Positions 34,886 through 46,320 are shown, numbered from the stretch's first letter. The stretch is DNA of 64,000 bases from Eonycteris spelaea (GCA_003508835.1 PUFA01000072.1:7042501-7106500), one strand, 5' to 3'. The notes: generated by a model from the letters alone, not told the origin. A program made the numbers and translations.

Positions 34886-35617
34886 GCCCTACGGAACGTC
34901 TTTATGAGGGGGTGCGCTCCCTGGGGTCCTAGGTTTCTCAGGTGGACTTCCGAGACGAAAGGTCACCCCATACCCCCACCCCAACCCCTACCCAACCCAG
35001 GGAAGGGCTGGCTCAGCCTGTTTAAGTATAGGGGTTCGATATACGACATCATTGCAAATAAACTTCTGGTAAAAAGTTGAAAAAACCTGAGCTAGTGCCA
35101 AATTTTAAAGCTGGAGGAACGGATGCCACGTAGAGTGGGAAACGAACTGGCCCAGGGCCACACAGCACAGTGGGACTGAGCGGTGCAGCTGGCAGGCTCA
35201 TCCCACCTGGTCATCCCACATTTATCCTGTGGGCCCGTTGAGCCCCACGCATGCTCTTGAAGGTCTGGGTCCAGCCAGGTGTCCCCTGGGTCTTCCTGAA
35301 TGGCTGGAGCTTCTCCATCAAGTGGAAAAGCAGGTCTGGGGCCTTGGGGTGTCTGGCGTCTCCAAGACGCTCAAGAATCTCAGTTGAGTGCTCGTGGGGG
35401 ATGGGGGGTGTACACCGTGTGGGAAGCACAGCCCCCGTTCACGTGCTCTCCCTGCTCTCCCTGCCCCTGTCCGGGCCTCAGTGAGCTATGCATTCCTCTC
35501 TCCAATTGCCCAGAGCCCCCAGGGACCCTGCCGCCCCCCCCACCTGGCCTGGCTTCGAATGTGCGGCCCAGCCACGTCCCACCCCCCATTCCCAGGGCCA
35601 CCATGCTGCCGGCTCCT

Positions 35618-35700
35618 TTCCCTCATTAGCTCTAATGAGCCAGTCTAGGGACAGAGGATCTTTTAATTATGCTTCTAATTGCGTCCCAGGGAGAAGATGA
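35618..35700. promoter_or_regulatory. Candidate homeodomain-rich enhancer
   Basis: Perfect palindromic arms CTCATTA/TAATGAG at 35622-35639 (with a GCTC spacer), then TTTTAATTAT at 35661 and TCTAATTGC at 35674. Four TAAT-type cores within 60 bases is dense for this GC-rich neighbourhood. It lies about 1 kb beyond the CDC42EP4 3' end. Confidence 0.35.
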
Positions 35701-36648
35701 GTACAGCCCAAATTTTCCTGTAGATGCTCAGGAAGGAGACAGGGTTCCCAGGAACTCAGCCACACGGGAACCCACCCCCCCCCCCCGGTGGGGAGGAGGG
35801 TGTGTGAGAGATGCCAGCAAGCCCTGCCCAGGCTGAAGTTCTCAGAGTGGCAGGTGGGTGTTGGGGATGAAAGGTGGTGAGGCAGGAGCTGGGCCAGCGA
35901 GGCAAAGGGGCCATTGGGTCCCCAACCTGGGCAGACACACCCCGGGCCTCAGCTCCCCACGTAGAAAAGCTTCGAGGCGCCTGTCAGTGGTGAGGCCGGG
36001 GGGTCTCTAATCAGCCATGTTCTCGCTCTGTTACTTGGCAACGCGGAGAAACTGGCCGTGTGGCCTCTCAGCACGTTCCTTCTGTCAAATGGGACAGGAA
36101 TCCAACGCGCTGGGCCGCGAGGCTGAGCGAGAACACGCGGCCGCCGGAAGCCGACCTTGCGGGTTAAGCAGTAAAAGGCGCCTGTGTGTGTCCTGGTGCA
36201 ACAGCTCCCCCGCACATGGGTGCCCGGACTTCCGAGCACACAGTCCCTCGGGGTGATACCAACTTGGCCAGCGCCATGCCGGTACCCACCTGCATCCCAG
36301 CCTCCAGGAGCTGCAGGATCCCCACTTAACACACGAGGAGAATGAGGCACAAAGTAGCTGAGTGCTAGGTACCTGCGGGCCCTGACTGCTAAGTGACAGC
36401 TGGGACACCGAAGTCCCAGGGCCCCCGAGGGCCTTCCCTGGCAGAGGCTAGAGAGCTGTGCAGGAGGGGAGGACCCCAAAGAGACGAGAGAGAAGCCACC
36501 TCAGGCCCCCGAAAGGGACGCAGGAGCACGAACAGCCAGCCACAGGACCCCCAATCCTCCCCCTCACCCCTACCTACCCGCATCCTGCAATTGCCTTTCC
36601 CAGAAGCAGAGACAGACACCAGAGGCGTACCAGAAGGCTTTTTTTTTT

Positions 36649-36654
36649 TTTAAT
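36649..36654 (-). terminator. CDC42EP4: Polyadenylation signal ATTAAA for CDC42EP4
   Basis: Read on the minus strand as ATTAAA, the commonest variant signal, directly before a poly(A) run. The conserved-looking AT-rich block just upstream (36660-36715) fits the end of a 3' UTR. Confidence 0.45.
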
Positions 36655-37059
36655 GTTTCCTCACTGTTTTAACAATATCATGAAAAAACAAACAAAAAAC
36701 AAAATACCAGTTTAGAATCTGGAACTGACTGACCGCCGTCCGGCTAGGTTCCCAGGGCAGCTGGCGGCGGCTGCACCACCCTTTTGTCCCCTCCCCCACT
36801 GTGGAAACACGCACCCACGGGGCACCCGCGTCCGGAACTAAGTTAGTGTCTGAGTCAGGATCCAGCAGAAAGCAGGAGGCTGGCGTGGCCACGCCCACCT
36901 GCCCGCCAGGCCCTGCGCTGCCTGTCCTTCCCGCTAGCCGTCCTTCCGCACCAGCTGCAAGACAGGCGGAGGGGGCCCGGGCTGCTCCCAGGACAGAAAA
37001 ATAATCATCGGGGTAACCCTGGGGCTCGCATCCAAGCTCCTAACTCCGTCCCCTGGGGC

Positions 37060-37260
37060 TCGGTTATGGGACAGTGAAATCTGAATTTCACAAGAACAAC
37101 AAAACAGTATTTTAGCATCAGGTACGTTCCCACCAGGACGTGGGGAGTACTCACACTATACCCTGATCCTATGTCCGCCTGAAATTCAGATTTCACTCAC
37201 CATCCCAGGTCTTCCTTTTGTTTTGTTGCTAAATCTGGCAATCCTATACCTGTAGCCTCT
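37060..37260. mobile_element. Palindromic (MITE-like) DNA-transposon remnant
   Basis: A perfect 18-base inverted repeat, AGTGAAATCTGAATTTCA at 37073-37090 and its reverse complement at 37179-37196, encloses 88 bases that are themselves roughly palindromic. The right flank tttgttgctaaatctggcaatcct matches the end of a common mammalian palindromic MER element. It would form a hairpin in the CDC42EP4 3' UTR RNA. Confidence 0.65.
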
Positions 37261-38324
37261 GGGCCTGGGCTTCGGGGGAGTCAGGGACGGGGCTGAGCAG
37301 GGAGAGGGGCATGAGAAAGGAAGGGGAAGTAGTCAGTAGGGGAAGGAGGGGAGGAGAAAATAACCCAGTTAAAACAAAAGCTGGGATTCCCCCATAGGAA
37401 AGATATATTACTTTTCAAAAAGTCATTTTCCAGAAATCTTCTACACTGGCCGCCTTGAGTTTTAGTAGCTATGGGGGTGGGGCGGGGGGACTACACACAG
37501 ACGCCCACCCCACACAACTCTAAATAAAGTCTGAAGCACTTAGTATGAAGGATTTCTACAAGGACTCGCTGTTCCTGCTGGTGGCAGACCTCACACTGTC
37601 CCAGACAACGCTCTAGAAGGGTTTAAACGCAAGAAGAACGAACGAACTCGTAGCGGCCGAGCGACTGGCACGGCCTGCTCCTAGCTCCTAGTGTCATCGG
37701 GAAGGGCTCCTGCTGGGAAATTTAAGAAGCCCCGGGGCCTGCCTTCCGCCCCGCATCCTGTGCCTTGTTTAGTGTACGGATTCGGTCCAGCTTGATGCTC
37801 AGGGGCTCCAGGCTGCAGGTGCAGGAGCCAGGCAGAGGGGGGAAGGGACAGGGACACTTCTTCGTGGGACACTTCTTCCTGTCACACCCATTTATGAGGG
37901 TCACAGCAGAGATGCCAGGGAGGAAAAGGAGAGCTGGGTGTCCTCGGCCCTGGCGCCGAGGCGCCTCTGGGGCTGACCTGCCGTCGCCGCACGAGGCGAG
38001 GCAGGAACTCAGGTGGACATCTGGCGTCCATGTAAGGCCGGGAAAGGAAACCGACTCCTGCCGTGAGAACACAGCCCCGCCCCACAGAGCCGGGGAGGCC
38101 ACGGTGTGCGACAAAGTCAGACACGCCGTCGGCACCCAGGCCGGCTGCCCAGTCCCCCGCGGGGCCCCAGGCTCAGCCAGCGCCCCTCACCCACGAGGTC
38201 CAGGGTCTGCGGCCACAGCCAGGCTCTTGGCTGCCCCTGGATGGGAAGGGGACGGGGGAAGGTGGTGGTGGGCCAGGGGCAGGGAGATGAAGCCAAGAGC
38301 GAGGAGCCGCCCCCTCCTCCCGCC

Positions 38325-39399
38325 TCACACTCGGATCTCATCCTCCTCCTCCTCGTCCATGAATGAGAACTCCTTGTCCTGCTGCCGGGGGGAGGGGCCC
38401 GGGCCCTGTCTGGGCCCCGGAAGGCAGGGCTACGCTCCTCCAGGACGCCCGAGGTGCAGCTGGACAGGGAGCTGCTGTCCCGCGTGGTGTGGCTGCCCAC
38501 GCTGCGGGCGGAGCCAGGGCTGGGGGCTGCGGCCGCCCACCCCTCGTCCTGCAGAGCCCGTGAGGACATCGGGGGTGAGTCCCGGCCGGCCTTGCCTTCC
38601 TGCCTGGCCAAGGGAGGGGCCGTCGCCCCTGAAGGGGGAGCCTGGGAGAGACTGCCTGGGTCCTCGCTGCCACGGTAACCACCATCCTCCTCCTCCTCCT
38701 CCTCCTCCTCCTCCGGTTCCCACTCCTCCTTGTCCATGATGCTGAGGACATCGCCCAGCATGGACGGCCCCAGGTCGATGTGGAAGGACATGATGGACTC
38801 TGCGTGCTTCAGCCCAAAGCCGGCCTTGGGCACGACGGGCAGATCCGTCAGGTCCCCGAAGGCCTGCTCATCCAGGGGGTCGGGGGTGTGGGGGCGCTGG
38901 CGCCATTCCTCCGGGGCACCTCCCCCCCCCGCGGCCTGGTGGCCCCCCTCCCCGCCGTTGGCCTTCTTCACGGGGCTGGACGACAGGCTCTTCGGCAGCT
39001 TGCCGGAGCCCTTCTCGGCCGCCTCCTTCTCGTTCAGCTGGGGCAGGGACATGGCGTTCTTGACAAACAGGGCCGAGTCCCGCAGGGAGCCCAGCATGTC
39101 CCTCTGCTCCCGGTCCCCCTGGTCACCGACTGTGACCGCTTGCTGCTCCGGAACTTCCGGGACAGGAGGCTGCGTTTGGAGGACGAGGAGGAGGCCGGCT
39201 CGTCCTGGGACTCACCGTCCAGCTCGCCAGCCTTGCTGTTGAGGAAGGAGGTGTCCCCAAAAGCGTCCCCTGCCCGGCCCACGTGCATGGTGTGGCGGAA
39301 GTCACCCAGCGGGGCGCTGATCATCTCGGCCGTCAGATCCACTCGGGAACGGCGCTTGGAGTGCACGGAGCTGGACACCAGCTGCTTGAGGATGGGCAT
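38325..39399 (-). CDS. CDC42EP4: CDC42EP4 (BORG4, Cdc42 effector protein 4), frame broken by two 1-nt deletions
   Basis: Single coding exon of CDC42EP4, which binds GTP-Cdc42 (and related Rho GTPases) and septins and shapes actin at the cell cortex. It starts with MPILKQLVSSSVHSKRR at 39399, in context GCAAGATGC, five bases after an acceptor (ctccag). A CRIB motif ISAPLGDFRHTMHVG lies at residues 27-41. Conserved BORG blocks follow: KRSLLSRKFR, NAMSLPQLNEKEA, HAESIMSFHIDLGPSMLGD, and the end DKEFSFMDEEEEDEIRV with TGA at 38325-38327. These occupy three frames: one base is missing in the CCCCC run at 39115-39119 (after residue 95), another in the G run at 38387-38392. With both restored the length would be 358 residues, against 356 in human as I recall. 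A nine-Glu tract replaces a shorter acidic segment. Sequence error is the likeliest cause of the breaks. Confidence 0.93.
38685..38714 (-). repeat. CDC42EP4: (GGA)10 trinucleotide repeat encoding poly-Glu in CDC42EP4
   Basis: Ten uninterrupted TCC units on the plus strand. On the minus strand they encode nine consecutive Glu (all GAG) followed by Asp, in the region KEEWEP...GGY. Pure codon repetition suggests slippage. Confidence 0.9.
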
Positions 39400-39404
39400 C
39401 TTGC
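39400..39404 (-). other. CDC42EP4: CDC42EP4 coding-exon acceptor and 5' UTR remnant
   Basis: The minus-strand acceptor ccccactccag ends at 39405; GCAAG then precedes the ATG. So only five 5' UTR bases lie in the coding exon, and the rest come from an upstream exon. Confidence 0.8.
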
Positions 39405-41672
39405 CTGGAGTGGGGGGGAGGCAGCAGGCAGGTCTGGGGTCAGATCTGAAGTCAAGGCAGGTGGAGAGACGATCAGGAAGAGCTCATAGGGCTGCGAGGA
39501 AAAGAACAAGCACAGGCTTAACCAGGGCTGGCCTCGCTGCACAAAAGCCCTTCTGCCCACGGGTTGTTCTTCAAACCCAGCTCCCTCCCAAAATAACGAG
39601 AACCGAGCCAGCCGTCAATTTCATAACCCTGCCTTCTCTTCATCGGCAGGTTCCCAGGTGAGGGGAGCGCTTTCCGCAAATCTGGTTGGAGTTGGAGTTC
39701 AAGTAGCCACAGGCATACTTTCCCTGAAACCTGAGACCGAGGCAGAGACCTTTGTGTAAAGGACAATGACTCCCCGCCCTCACACCTCCTCTGCAGCCAG
39801 GATGCTCCCAGAGCAGACCCGCCTCATTTAAGGCCGAAGGTACACAGGTGACGCCATCAGGCAGCCGGGAAGGAAAATGAACCTCTAACTAGAAGACTCT
39901 GAACACCTGGTCCGGAGACACACTGTAAATCCCTCCTGCTCTCTGACCTCAATCCCCGTGCAGTTAGTAGCCACCTCAGCCTGAGTCACAGTCCTGGGAG
40001 GAGGGACAGGACAGGATGGGCCCCAGAGAGATGCACCTGTGCGTATGGGGGCGGGCAGCCCGGCTCACTTTCTGAATCCAAATTGGGGTGGGGCTGCTGG
40101 GACCCACAGAACCAGCTCCCCAGCCTTCCGGGCCAGCTTGCTGGGTGTTCCCTTCGGTGATATCACCATGGTGGGGCCCCAAGCTCTCTGCTGGGGAGCC
40201 ATACTCCACCGCTCGGGGAGGTGGAGCCTGGAAAACTCTCCCCCCCCCCGCCCCCCGCCAATTTCTTTAATTTCTTTAATCATCCGAGTTGCAAGGAGGC
40301 AGGGACTAGGTGACCGAGGCCCCCTGGGACCTGGAATCACCCCCCACCCCGCCCAAGAGATTAAGCTGAACCAAAGAATGGCAGAGGGCCACCTGAGAGC
40401 TTGAGACACCAACCAAGTAGCTCCAGACAAGGGCCAAGTTGAAGTTCAGTGTCAGAGCCTATCCAGCCCCTACCCCTCCGGAGGGACCAGCAGCATAGGA
40501 CCGAGCAGGGTGGGAGAGATGCATGTGGGGGCGGCTTATCGAAGTAGGGTGGGTAAGGGGTGGTGCCGGGCCACAAGTCTTGCCGACTGCACAGTGCTCA
40601 ACAGCACCCTCATTGCAAGCCCACCCTACCGACTGCAAAGCTCCACCGCGGGTGCCACAGCTGTGTACCCCTCATCCTGGCTACTGGCCCAGCCTGGGCC
40701 CCTACACCTCAGCCAGCCCCTGACATCAGCCCATCCAGTCTCCTTGCTCCCCCTTTGTCCACCTCCAGTCCCTCCTTCACCTTTCAGCTAAAACAAGCCT
40801 TCTAGGACTCCCCCCATGCACAGCCCTCGGTCCGGCATCCGCCCCCGCATCCCCCCACTCAACGCCATTGCTCGCTGCTCCCCTGGGCTCCAGGACTGGA
40901 CGCATGCAGGCCCCCGCTGGAATACCCTGTCACCCGGCGCCCCCAACATTCTCAGGGCTCGGCTGGGACGTCACTTCTTCTAGGAAACCATCCTTATCCA
41001 AGGTGAGCCCTGCCGGCCACCTTCCACCCCCACCAGAACTCTGGATGTCCCTTCTGCCAGCAGGTGCCAGTTATATTGTTCCATCCCTGCTGACCGGGCT
41101 GGCTGTCATCTCCCACTGGACTGTGAGCTTCCAGAGGGTTCTGGCGGGTCTGCTCACCGCTGAATGCCATCCAGCAGTGAATGGCACAGATGCTCTCAAA
41201 TACCTGTTGAAAGGCCAACGCGCCCCCTCCCCTCCCCCAACCCCCTCAGTCTCTCTCTTTCACCTTCTCAAAAGCCCAAGGACAGACTTGAGCTTACAGC
41301 CTGGCCCAGGGCTCCCCAGCCTGACCCCTGTGCCCTCCGATGCCGCTCCCATACTCTCTTCCTTGCCCAGCTGCTGACGTCCAGGCCCCGCAGGCATACT
41401 GGCTTGTCACTTCAGCAGACAAAGTTCTCCAGGGCAGGCGAGGGGAGCTAGCCCTGTTGCACAGGTAACCTGGGCTGGGCTCGGGCCAGGTGAGAACCAC
41501 ACTGAAAGGCCTTGAGGTGACCCACCGCAGCCAGGCAGCCCTCCCTCCTCACTCTCCTCCTCCCCCTCCAAACCCTTAGGAAAGTAGCTTCCCCTCCCCT
41601 AACCTGAACCCTCCCTCCTGCCCATGCCCTGGGAGCAAACCTCTCAACAATTAGACAGAAACATCTAGACCA

Positions 41673-41886
41673 GGGGCTGGCAAACTTTTTTATCGAGGGC
41701 CAGACCTAGATACTTTCAGCTTAGTGGCTGAAGGTGTCTTTGTCCCACTCCACAACTATCTCTGCAGTAGGAAAGCAGCGGACTATATGTAAACAAACGG
41801 GTGTGGCTACGTCCCAATAAAACTTTATTTACAAAAACAAGCGGTGGGCTGGGTTCGGACTGTGGGCCATAGTTCGTCGACTCCTA
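41673..41886 (+). mobile_element. hAT-Charlie-type MER element, near full length
   Basis: Starts caggggctggcaaactttttt, then gagggccagacctagatac, gtaaacaaacgggtgtggct, cccaataaaactttatttac, and ends gggccatagttcgtcgactcct. Termini are imperfect inverted repeats, typical of this nonautonomous hAT family. Best preserved of three related copies in the window. Confidence 0.75.
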
Positions 41887-42741
41887 AACTAGACGCAAGA
41901 AAAGCACTGGCCTTGGGGTCACCCCCTCACTGTTGCTCCAGGTCCAGTGCTCTTCCCACTCCACCCCAGGCTTTTGTCTGGCTTTTGGGGGGCAGCATCC
42001 CTGGTCAGGTACTGTTACCAACTGAGCAGCCCTCCCCACGTCTGGCTGGGGCTAGGGTGGGGGGTGGGGGGCCCAGAGAAAGGAGGAGCCTGGCTGCTGC
42101 CTGGAGAAAGTTCTTATGCAATCGCTGAGCAGGTTCCGACACGGTTGACACCCGGAACCAAGTCACCCTTTGTGGTGGGACCTGTCCTGCACGTGCTGGC
42201 ACATTCAGCAACATCCCTTCTCACTAGATACCAAGAGCATCTCCCCGCAGCTGTGACAACCACACGTCTCCACACATGCCAAATATCGGGGGGGTGGGGG
42301 GGCAACGTCGTGGGCTTAGAACCGCTACCCAGAGAGGCAGGCGGCGGGTGGGAGGCGGGGACGGGGGTGGGCAGGAGGGGATGGAAAGGGTCAGAACTGT
42401 AGAAACACAGCGACATGAACTTCCAGAGTTGCATAAGAGCTCCAGCGTAACGGGCAGGAGGCCCGGGGCTCAGGAAGGGACCTCAGGCCTGTGGTTTCCC
42501 GATCTTAAGTGCTTGTTCAAGTGCTTATTCGAGAGAAACATGAAAACCGCAGGCCCAGCTGCCCAGGACCCAGCAGGGGTGCTGCGGAGCCCCGTGGCCT
42601 GGGTGTCCTGGCCGCAGGGCGGGAGGGCCCCCACCCTTCCATTAACCCCTCTTCTAGCACATTCTTGTGGACAGGGTGAGAGGGGCCAGCCTCAGGATTG
42701 CCGGGACCCTCCATGGCCCAACACCCCAGGGAGACAGCGAC

Positions 42742-42811
42742 GGGTCTGGCCAGTGCCTTCTGTGGCCTATATTCTTGGGTCTGGCCAGTGCCCTCTGCGG
42801 CCTATATTCTC
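42742..42811. repeat. 35-bp tandem duplication
   Basis: Units 42742-42776 and 42777-42811 both read GGGTCTGGCCAGTGCC...GGCCTATATTCT, with about three differences. A local, recent duplication inside CDC42EP4 intron 1. Confidence 0.85.
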
Positions 42812-43849
42812 ACTCCCTGGGGGTGGGAGGCTTTGTGGCTTGTGCAAAACTAAACTGTCTTCCAATATCCAGCATGACAACATCCCGAGAGTTGGGGCCT
42901 AGATGGCCACCCGCCTGTCCCACTGCCCAGCAAGGAGGGGCTGCAGGACCCAGCAGTCCTGGGAGGGGGAGGGGCTGGGGCTCCAGGATCCTAGAGCTAA
43001 GAGCACAGTTCAGACAAGCCGGGCTCGAGGGCTGGCAAGAACTCGCCGGGTTGTTCTTGGACCCTGAGTGACATTGTCACCCTAAACTTCTAACAGAATG
43101 CTTTTAGGGTGAGGAGATGGAACATGGCGTTCAAGTATAAGCAGGTGGCCCAGGCCGGTCCTGGGGACAGTTCAGGAGGCCTGAGTGCCCCCCGGAAGGA
43201 GATCTGGCCAAGGGAGCTGCGGCTTCGGAGGCAGCCTTGCTAAGCACAGTGACTCAGCTCTGGGGAAGTGGCTCAAATAGGCCGCTGAGGACAGGGCAGC
43301 CACTCCCTACAGCCTGGCCTGGGCGGGACACCCCCACCCCACCCCGGAAGCCACATCCCACTTTCCTGGCAAAGGAGACCAGAGCAGCACTGGCTGCTCC
43401 CTCTGACTCTCCAGCCTCTGGTGGAACCAGATTCCTGCAGCCTTGGCCTCACTGACCACAGAACATTCCTCCGAGGCAGGAGGAGCACGAGGCCTCCCCT
43501 GAAGTCCGGGCCCCTGGTCCGTCTCCACGAAACACACCCTCGGCAGCTCCCTCCGCTCCTGAAACTAGAGAATCACCGCCTAGCAGCTCCCAGACCGATG
43601 GCATGACAGGCTGGACTAACACACTCCAAATTCCCAGGCAGTGGCCTGTCCTGGCAGCCTGGCCCAAGCAGGAGAGGGACCTGGGTTCTCCTGGGGCAGC
43701 CAGGCAGGCCTCCCCATTTCCAGCTGACCCGTGGCTCACTGCGCATCGCCCCCCTCCAGTTTCCCGAGTCGTTGTAACCACCATCCTATACCAGTGCCAA
43801 GCAGCATGGCCGGACAGAGCAGGCATCAGTGCATGACTTCATTCGTGGC

Positions 43850-43995
43850 TGAGAATGGCTACAAGAGGCTTCATTCAACTCTCTCACTCTCTCTCTCATT
43901 CACTAACTTACTGCATACGCACTGATTTTCCCATACTCTTCTGTGTCCTGGAGACAGCAGTGAATAGGACAAGGTGGCCACACCTGTGCCTTCCC
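43850..43995 (+). repeat. L2-like LINE fragment
   Basis: tcattcactaacttactgca, then tgtgtcctggagacagcagtg and aataggacaaggtggcc resemble the L2 3' region (attcaacaaat... cagcagtgaac... aca). A CT-rich run at 43876-43897 precedes it. Confidence 0.5.
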
Positions 43996-45449
43996 GGGCA
44001 CACCTGCGGTGTGGGGGTGGGGGCGCGGGAGGGAGCGGGACTGTAAACATGCAGATAGAACCAGAATCTCAGAGTCCTCACTGTCAAGAGGGAAACGAGG
44101 TGACGCGGGGAGTGTGGGAGTTACGTACGGGGGGGGGAGCCAGAAGGTCCCGCTGATGAAGGGCACTGCCAGCCGGGTACCGAAGGTGAGAAGGAAGCAG
44201 GCAGGGCAAGAACGATCCAGCAGAGGCCACGGCACACGCCAGGGCTCAGAAGCAGAGAGGAGTTAGTGGAAGGCATGACAACCCAGGGGCCAGGGCCCAA
44301 GCCACTCCCCCTGTGAGACCAGGTGGGCGTTTGGACGGCGTCCCAGGTGTGCAAGGAAACCAGCAGCAGTTCCTATGCGGGCAAGTCATCCGGTCTCCAC
44401 GTGTGCACACTCCCATGGCTGCTGGCGCTGACGGCATGGGGGAGGGGAAGCAGGAATTCAGGGCAAAGAGGAAGGAGGCCAGGACACGGGTGTGGTGAAG
44501 GGGCTGGACAGAGGGGGCCAATCCAGGGCATGTTTTGAAGGTAGAGACACCAGGAGCTGCTGAGGCAGAATCGAAGGGGACTCCAGGCCTTGCAGAGCCG
44601 CTGAGAGCCCCAGTGTCCTCTCCAGCGGTGGCTCTCACCTGGTGGGCCCCGAGTCCTTCTCTCCCAGGGGTGCGACCCACATTCTACCACTAGGTAGAAT
44701 AGAACTTAGCCCAAATGGGGGAGGCCTTCTGCTGCACAAGGTCCATCAACGGGAACAACTCGCTAAAGGGGATTGTGCACGGAAAGAAATTCAGCGTACC
44801 ACGGCCCGTGACTTCTTCCGTAAGCAGTTAGCTCTGGCTCTGTCGCCAGAGGAAGATCCGGTGCTTTCTGGGAGGCTCACCGGCCTTATCCTATGAAGAT
44901 AAGAAGTCCTAGGGAAGCGGAAGGCTGTCCTTCCGTCGGCAGACGAGGCCAGTGGCGGCGACGCGGCGACGGAGGACCGGCCAGCACTGTGCCTGCTTTG
45001 ATCCACATTGTTACATCCTGCCGGAGGGACTTCAGTGGGGCTGTGCCGGGGTCGTGGCTGACATTAGTACGACTCTGAACCTTAGAATTCCTTCACGGGC
45101 ACCGCCAGATGCCCTCGTATTTGCAAAGGGTGCTGTTTGCACCAGGAAGTGAAGAAGCACTGTCTTAAAAATAATCTGAGCTTGAACAACCACAATTGGC
45201 GGGGGTTGGTAAAGCCAGGATGGGAGCATCACCATTATCGCTACTGCACCACCTGTGTATCTGTGTCACAGATCTCCTTAAAAGACCTGGGCGCGGAGAG
45301 ACCATGCTCCCAGAGCCCGAGAGACTCAAATCAGGGACGTGCCCGAGGTCATGGACTGCAGCCAAGGCCTTGTTCCCACACCAGGGCTCCAGCCACAATA
45401 ATAGCCATGCGCTGCCCACAGTGACAATGCCCCGGCACATAAAAACATG

Positions 45450-45610
45450 GAGCACGCAATATGTCTACATATACGTATATACACGTACGTACACATAGGT
45501 TTTTATAGGGGATACACATGTCTGTTATCAATCCATGCATCAGTTTGTTTCTCTCTTTAAAAAAATGTATACACACACACTACACACGCACACCTACATA
45601 CAAGTTACGA
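45450..45610. repeat. (TA/CA/CG)n degenerate purine-pyrimidine repeat
   Basis: Alternating atatgtctacatatacgtat, acacgtacgtacac and tatacacacacactacac tracts; low complexity. Confidence 0.65.
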
Positions 45611-46129
45611 TGTTTTCTTTCCACATCCCAATGGGTTTTCTGACACACCCCTGGGGGTGCTAAAACACAGTGTCTGCAGCATCATATGACCCCCACTGAG
45701 GGGTCCAGCATGGCTACAACTTCAGATTCTCAAGGCTGAGAGGGCACTCGTGAGGTCACACAGCTATTGAGGCAGAGAGAGGTGAAAAAGTCAGGGAGCT
45801 GGCGAGCGACCCAGGTGGCACTGGAGCCCAGGTCTCCTTATCTCCCAGTCTAAAGGTCTCTCCCAGATAACTCTGGGGTTGACTCACCGCCAGGCGCCCG
45901 GCTGCACAGCGCCTGTTACGTCTTGCTCAGACTAAGAATTGGGGAAGGACCTTCCTCCCAGCAAGGAGCAGGTACGAGGCGCCACTCACTAGGCAGGGGA
46001 GAAGGCACACGACACAAGACAAAGAGCTTCTCACAGTTAAAATGATCCCAGGACGGGGTGGTCTGGCGGCATCAGGAACTATGGCAGTTTCTTTGAATAA
46101 CGGCTTTTAAAATGAGTGTGCTCAAGAAA

Positions 46130-46320
46130 CTATTTTAAAGTCACAGACACAGATATTCAGCGCAGCCTTATTCATCATAGCCAAAGGCTGGACACGACCT
46201 AGTATCCAACAACAAGGAAAAGGCTGAGGAAACTGGGGGCCCCTAACTCAACACATTATCACGCAGGCACGAAAAGAGGGGGCTGCGACAGGGAAAAGTG
46301 GTCACCCAACGGCACCAGGA
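46130..46320 (+). mobile_element. L1 LINE 3' fragment (L1M-type)
   Basis: Blocks cagccttattcatcatagcc, aaggctggacacgacctagt and tccaacaacaaggaaaaggctg match the ORF2 3'-end/3' UTR signature of old L1 elements (ttattcataatagc, aaactggaaacaacc, atgtccaacaatagg). Confidence 0.65.

Larger units (their letters stand above)
26252..36640. other. Intergenic region between CPSF4L and CDC42EP4
   Basis: GC-rich overall, with G/C homopolymer-rich patches (26.6-27.5, 28.1 kb), three LTR/MaLR-like elements, a MER20, MIR/L2 fragments and several AT-rich islands that stand out as candidate regulatory elements. Many open frames exist because GC-rich DNA lacks stops, but none shows a protein family signature or plausible splice structure. 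Confidence 0.6.
36630..38324 (-). other. CDC42EP4: CDC42EP4 3' UTR
   Basis: Untranslated tail following the CDC42EP4 stop on the minus strand. A variant polyadenylation signal ATTAAA (minus) lies at 36649-36654, followed by an A-run in transcript sense, a plausible 3' end about 1.7 kb after the stop. It contains a palindromic transposon remnant near 37.06-37.26 kb. The exact end is inferred. Confidence 0.6.

Noticed and set aside
37765..38739. A 324-codon plus-strand ORF
   Set aside because: It is the antisense shadow of the CDC42EP4 3' UTR and coding exon; low complexity and no family motif.
38780..39661. A 293-codon plus-strand ORF
   Set aside because: Antisense to the conserved CDC42EP4 coding exon; no independent evidence.
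43077..43112. 10-bp inverted repeat with TTTAGGGTGA arms (telomere-like core)
   Set aside because: Single short hairpin, no TTAGGG array; chance occurrence is plausible.
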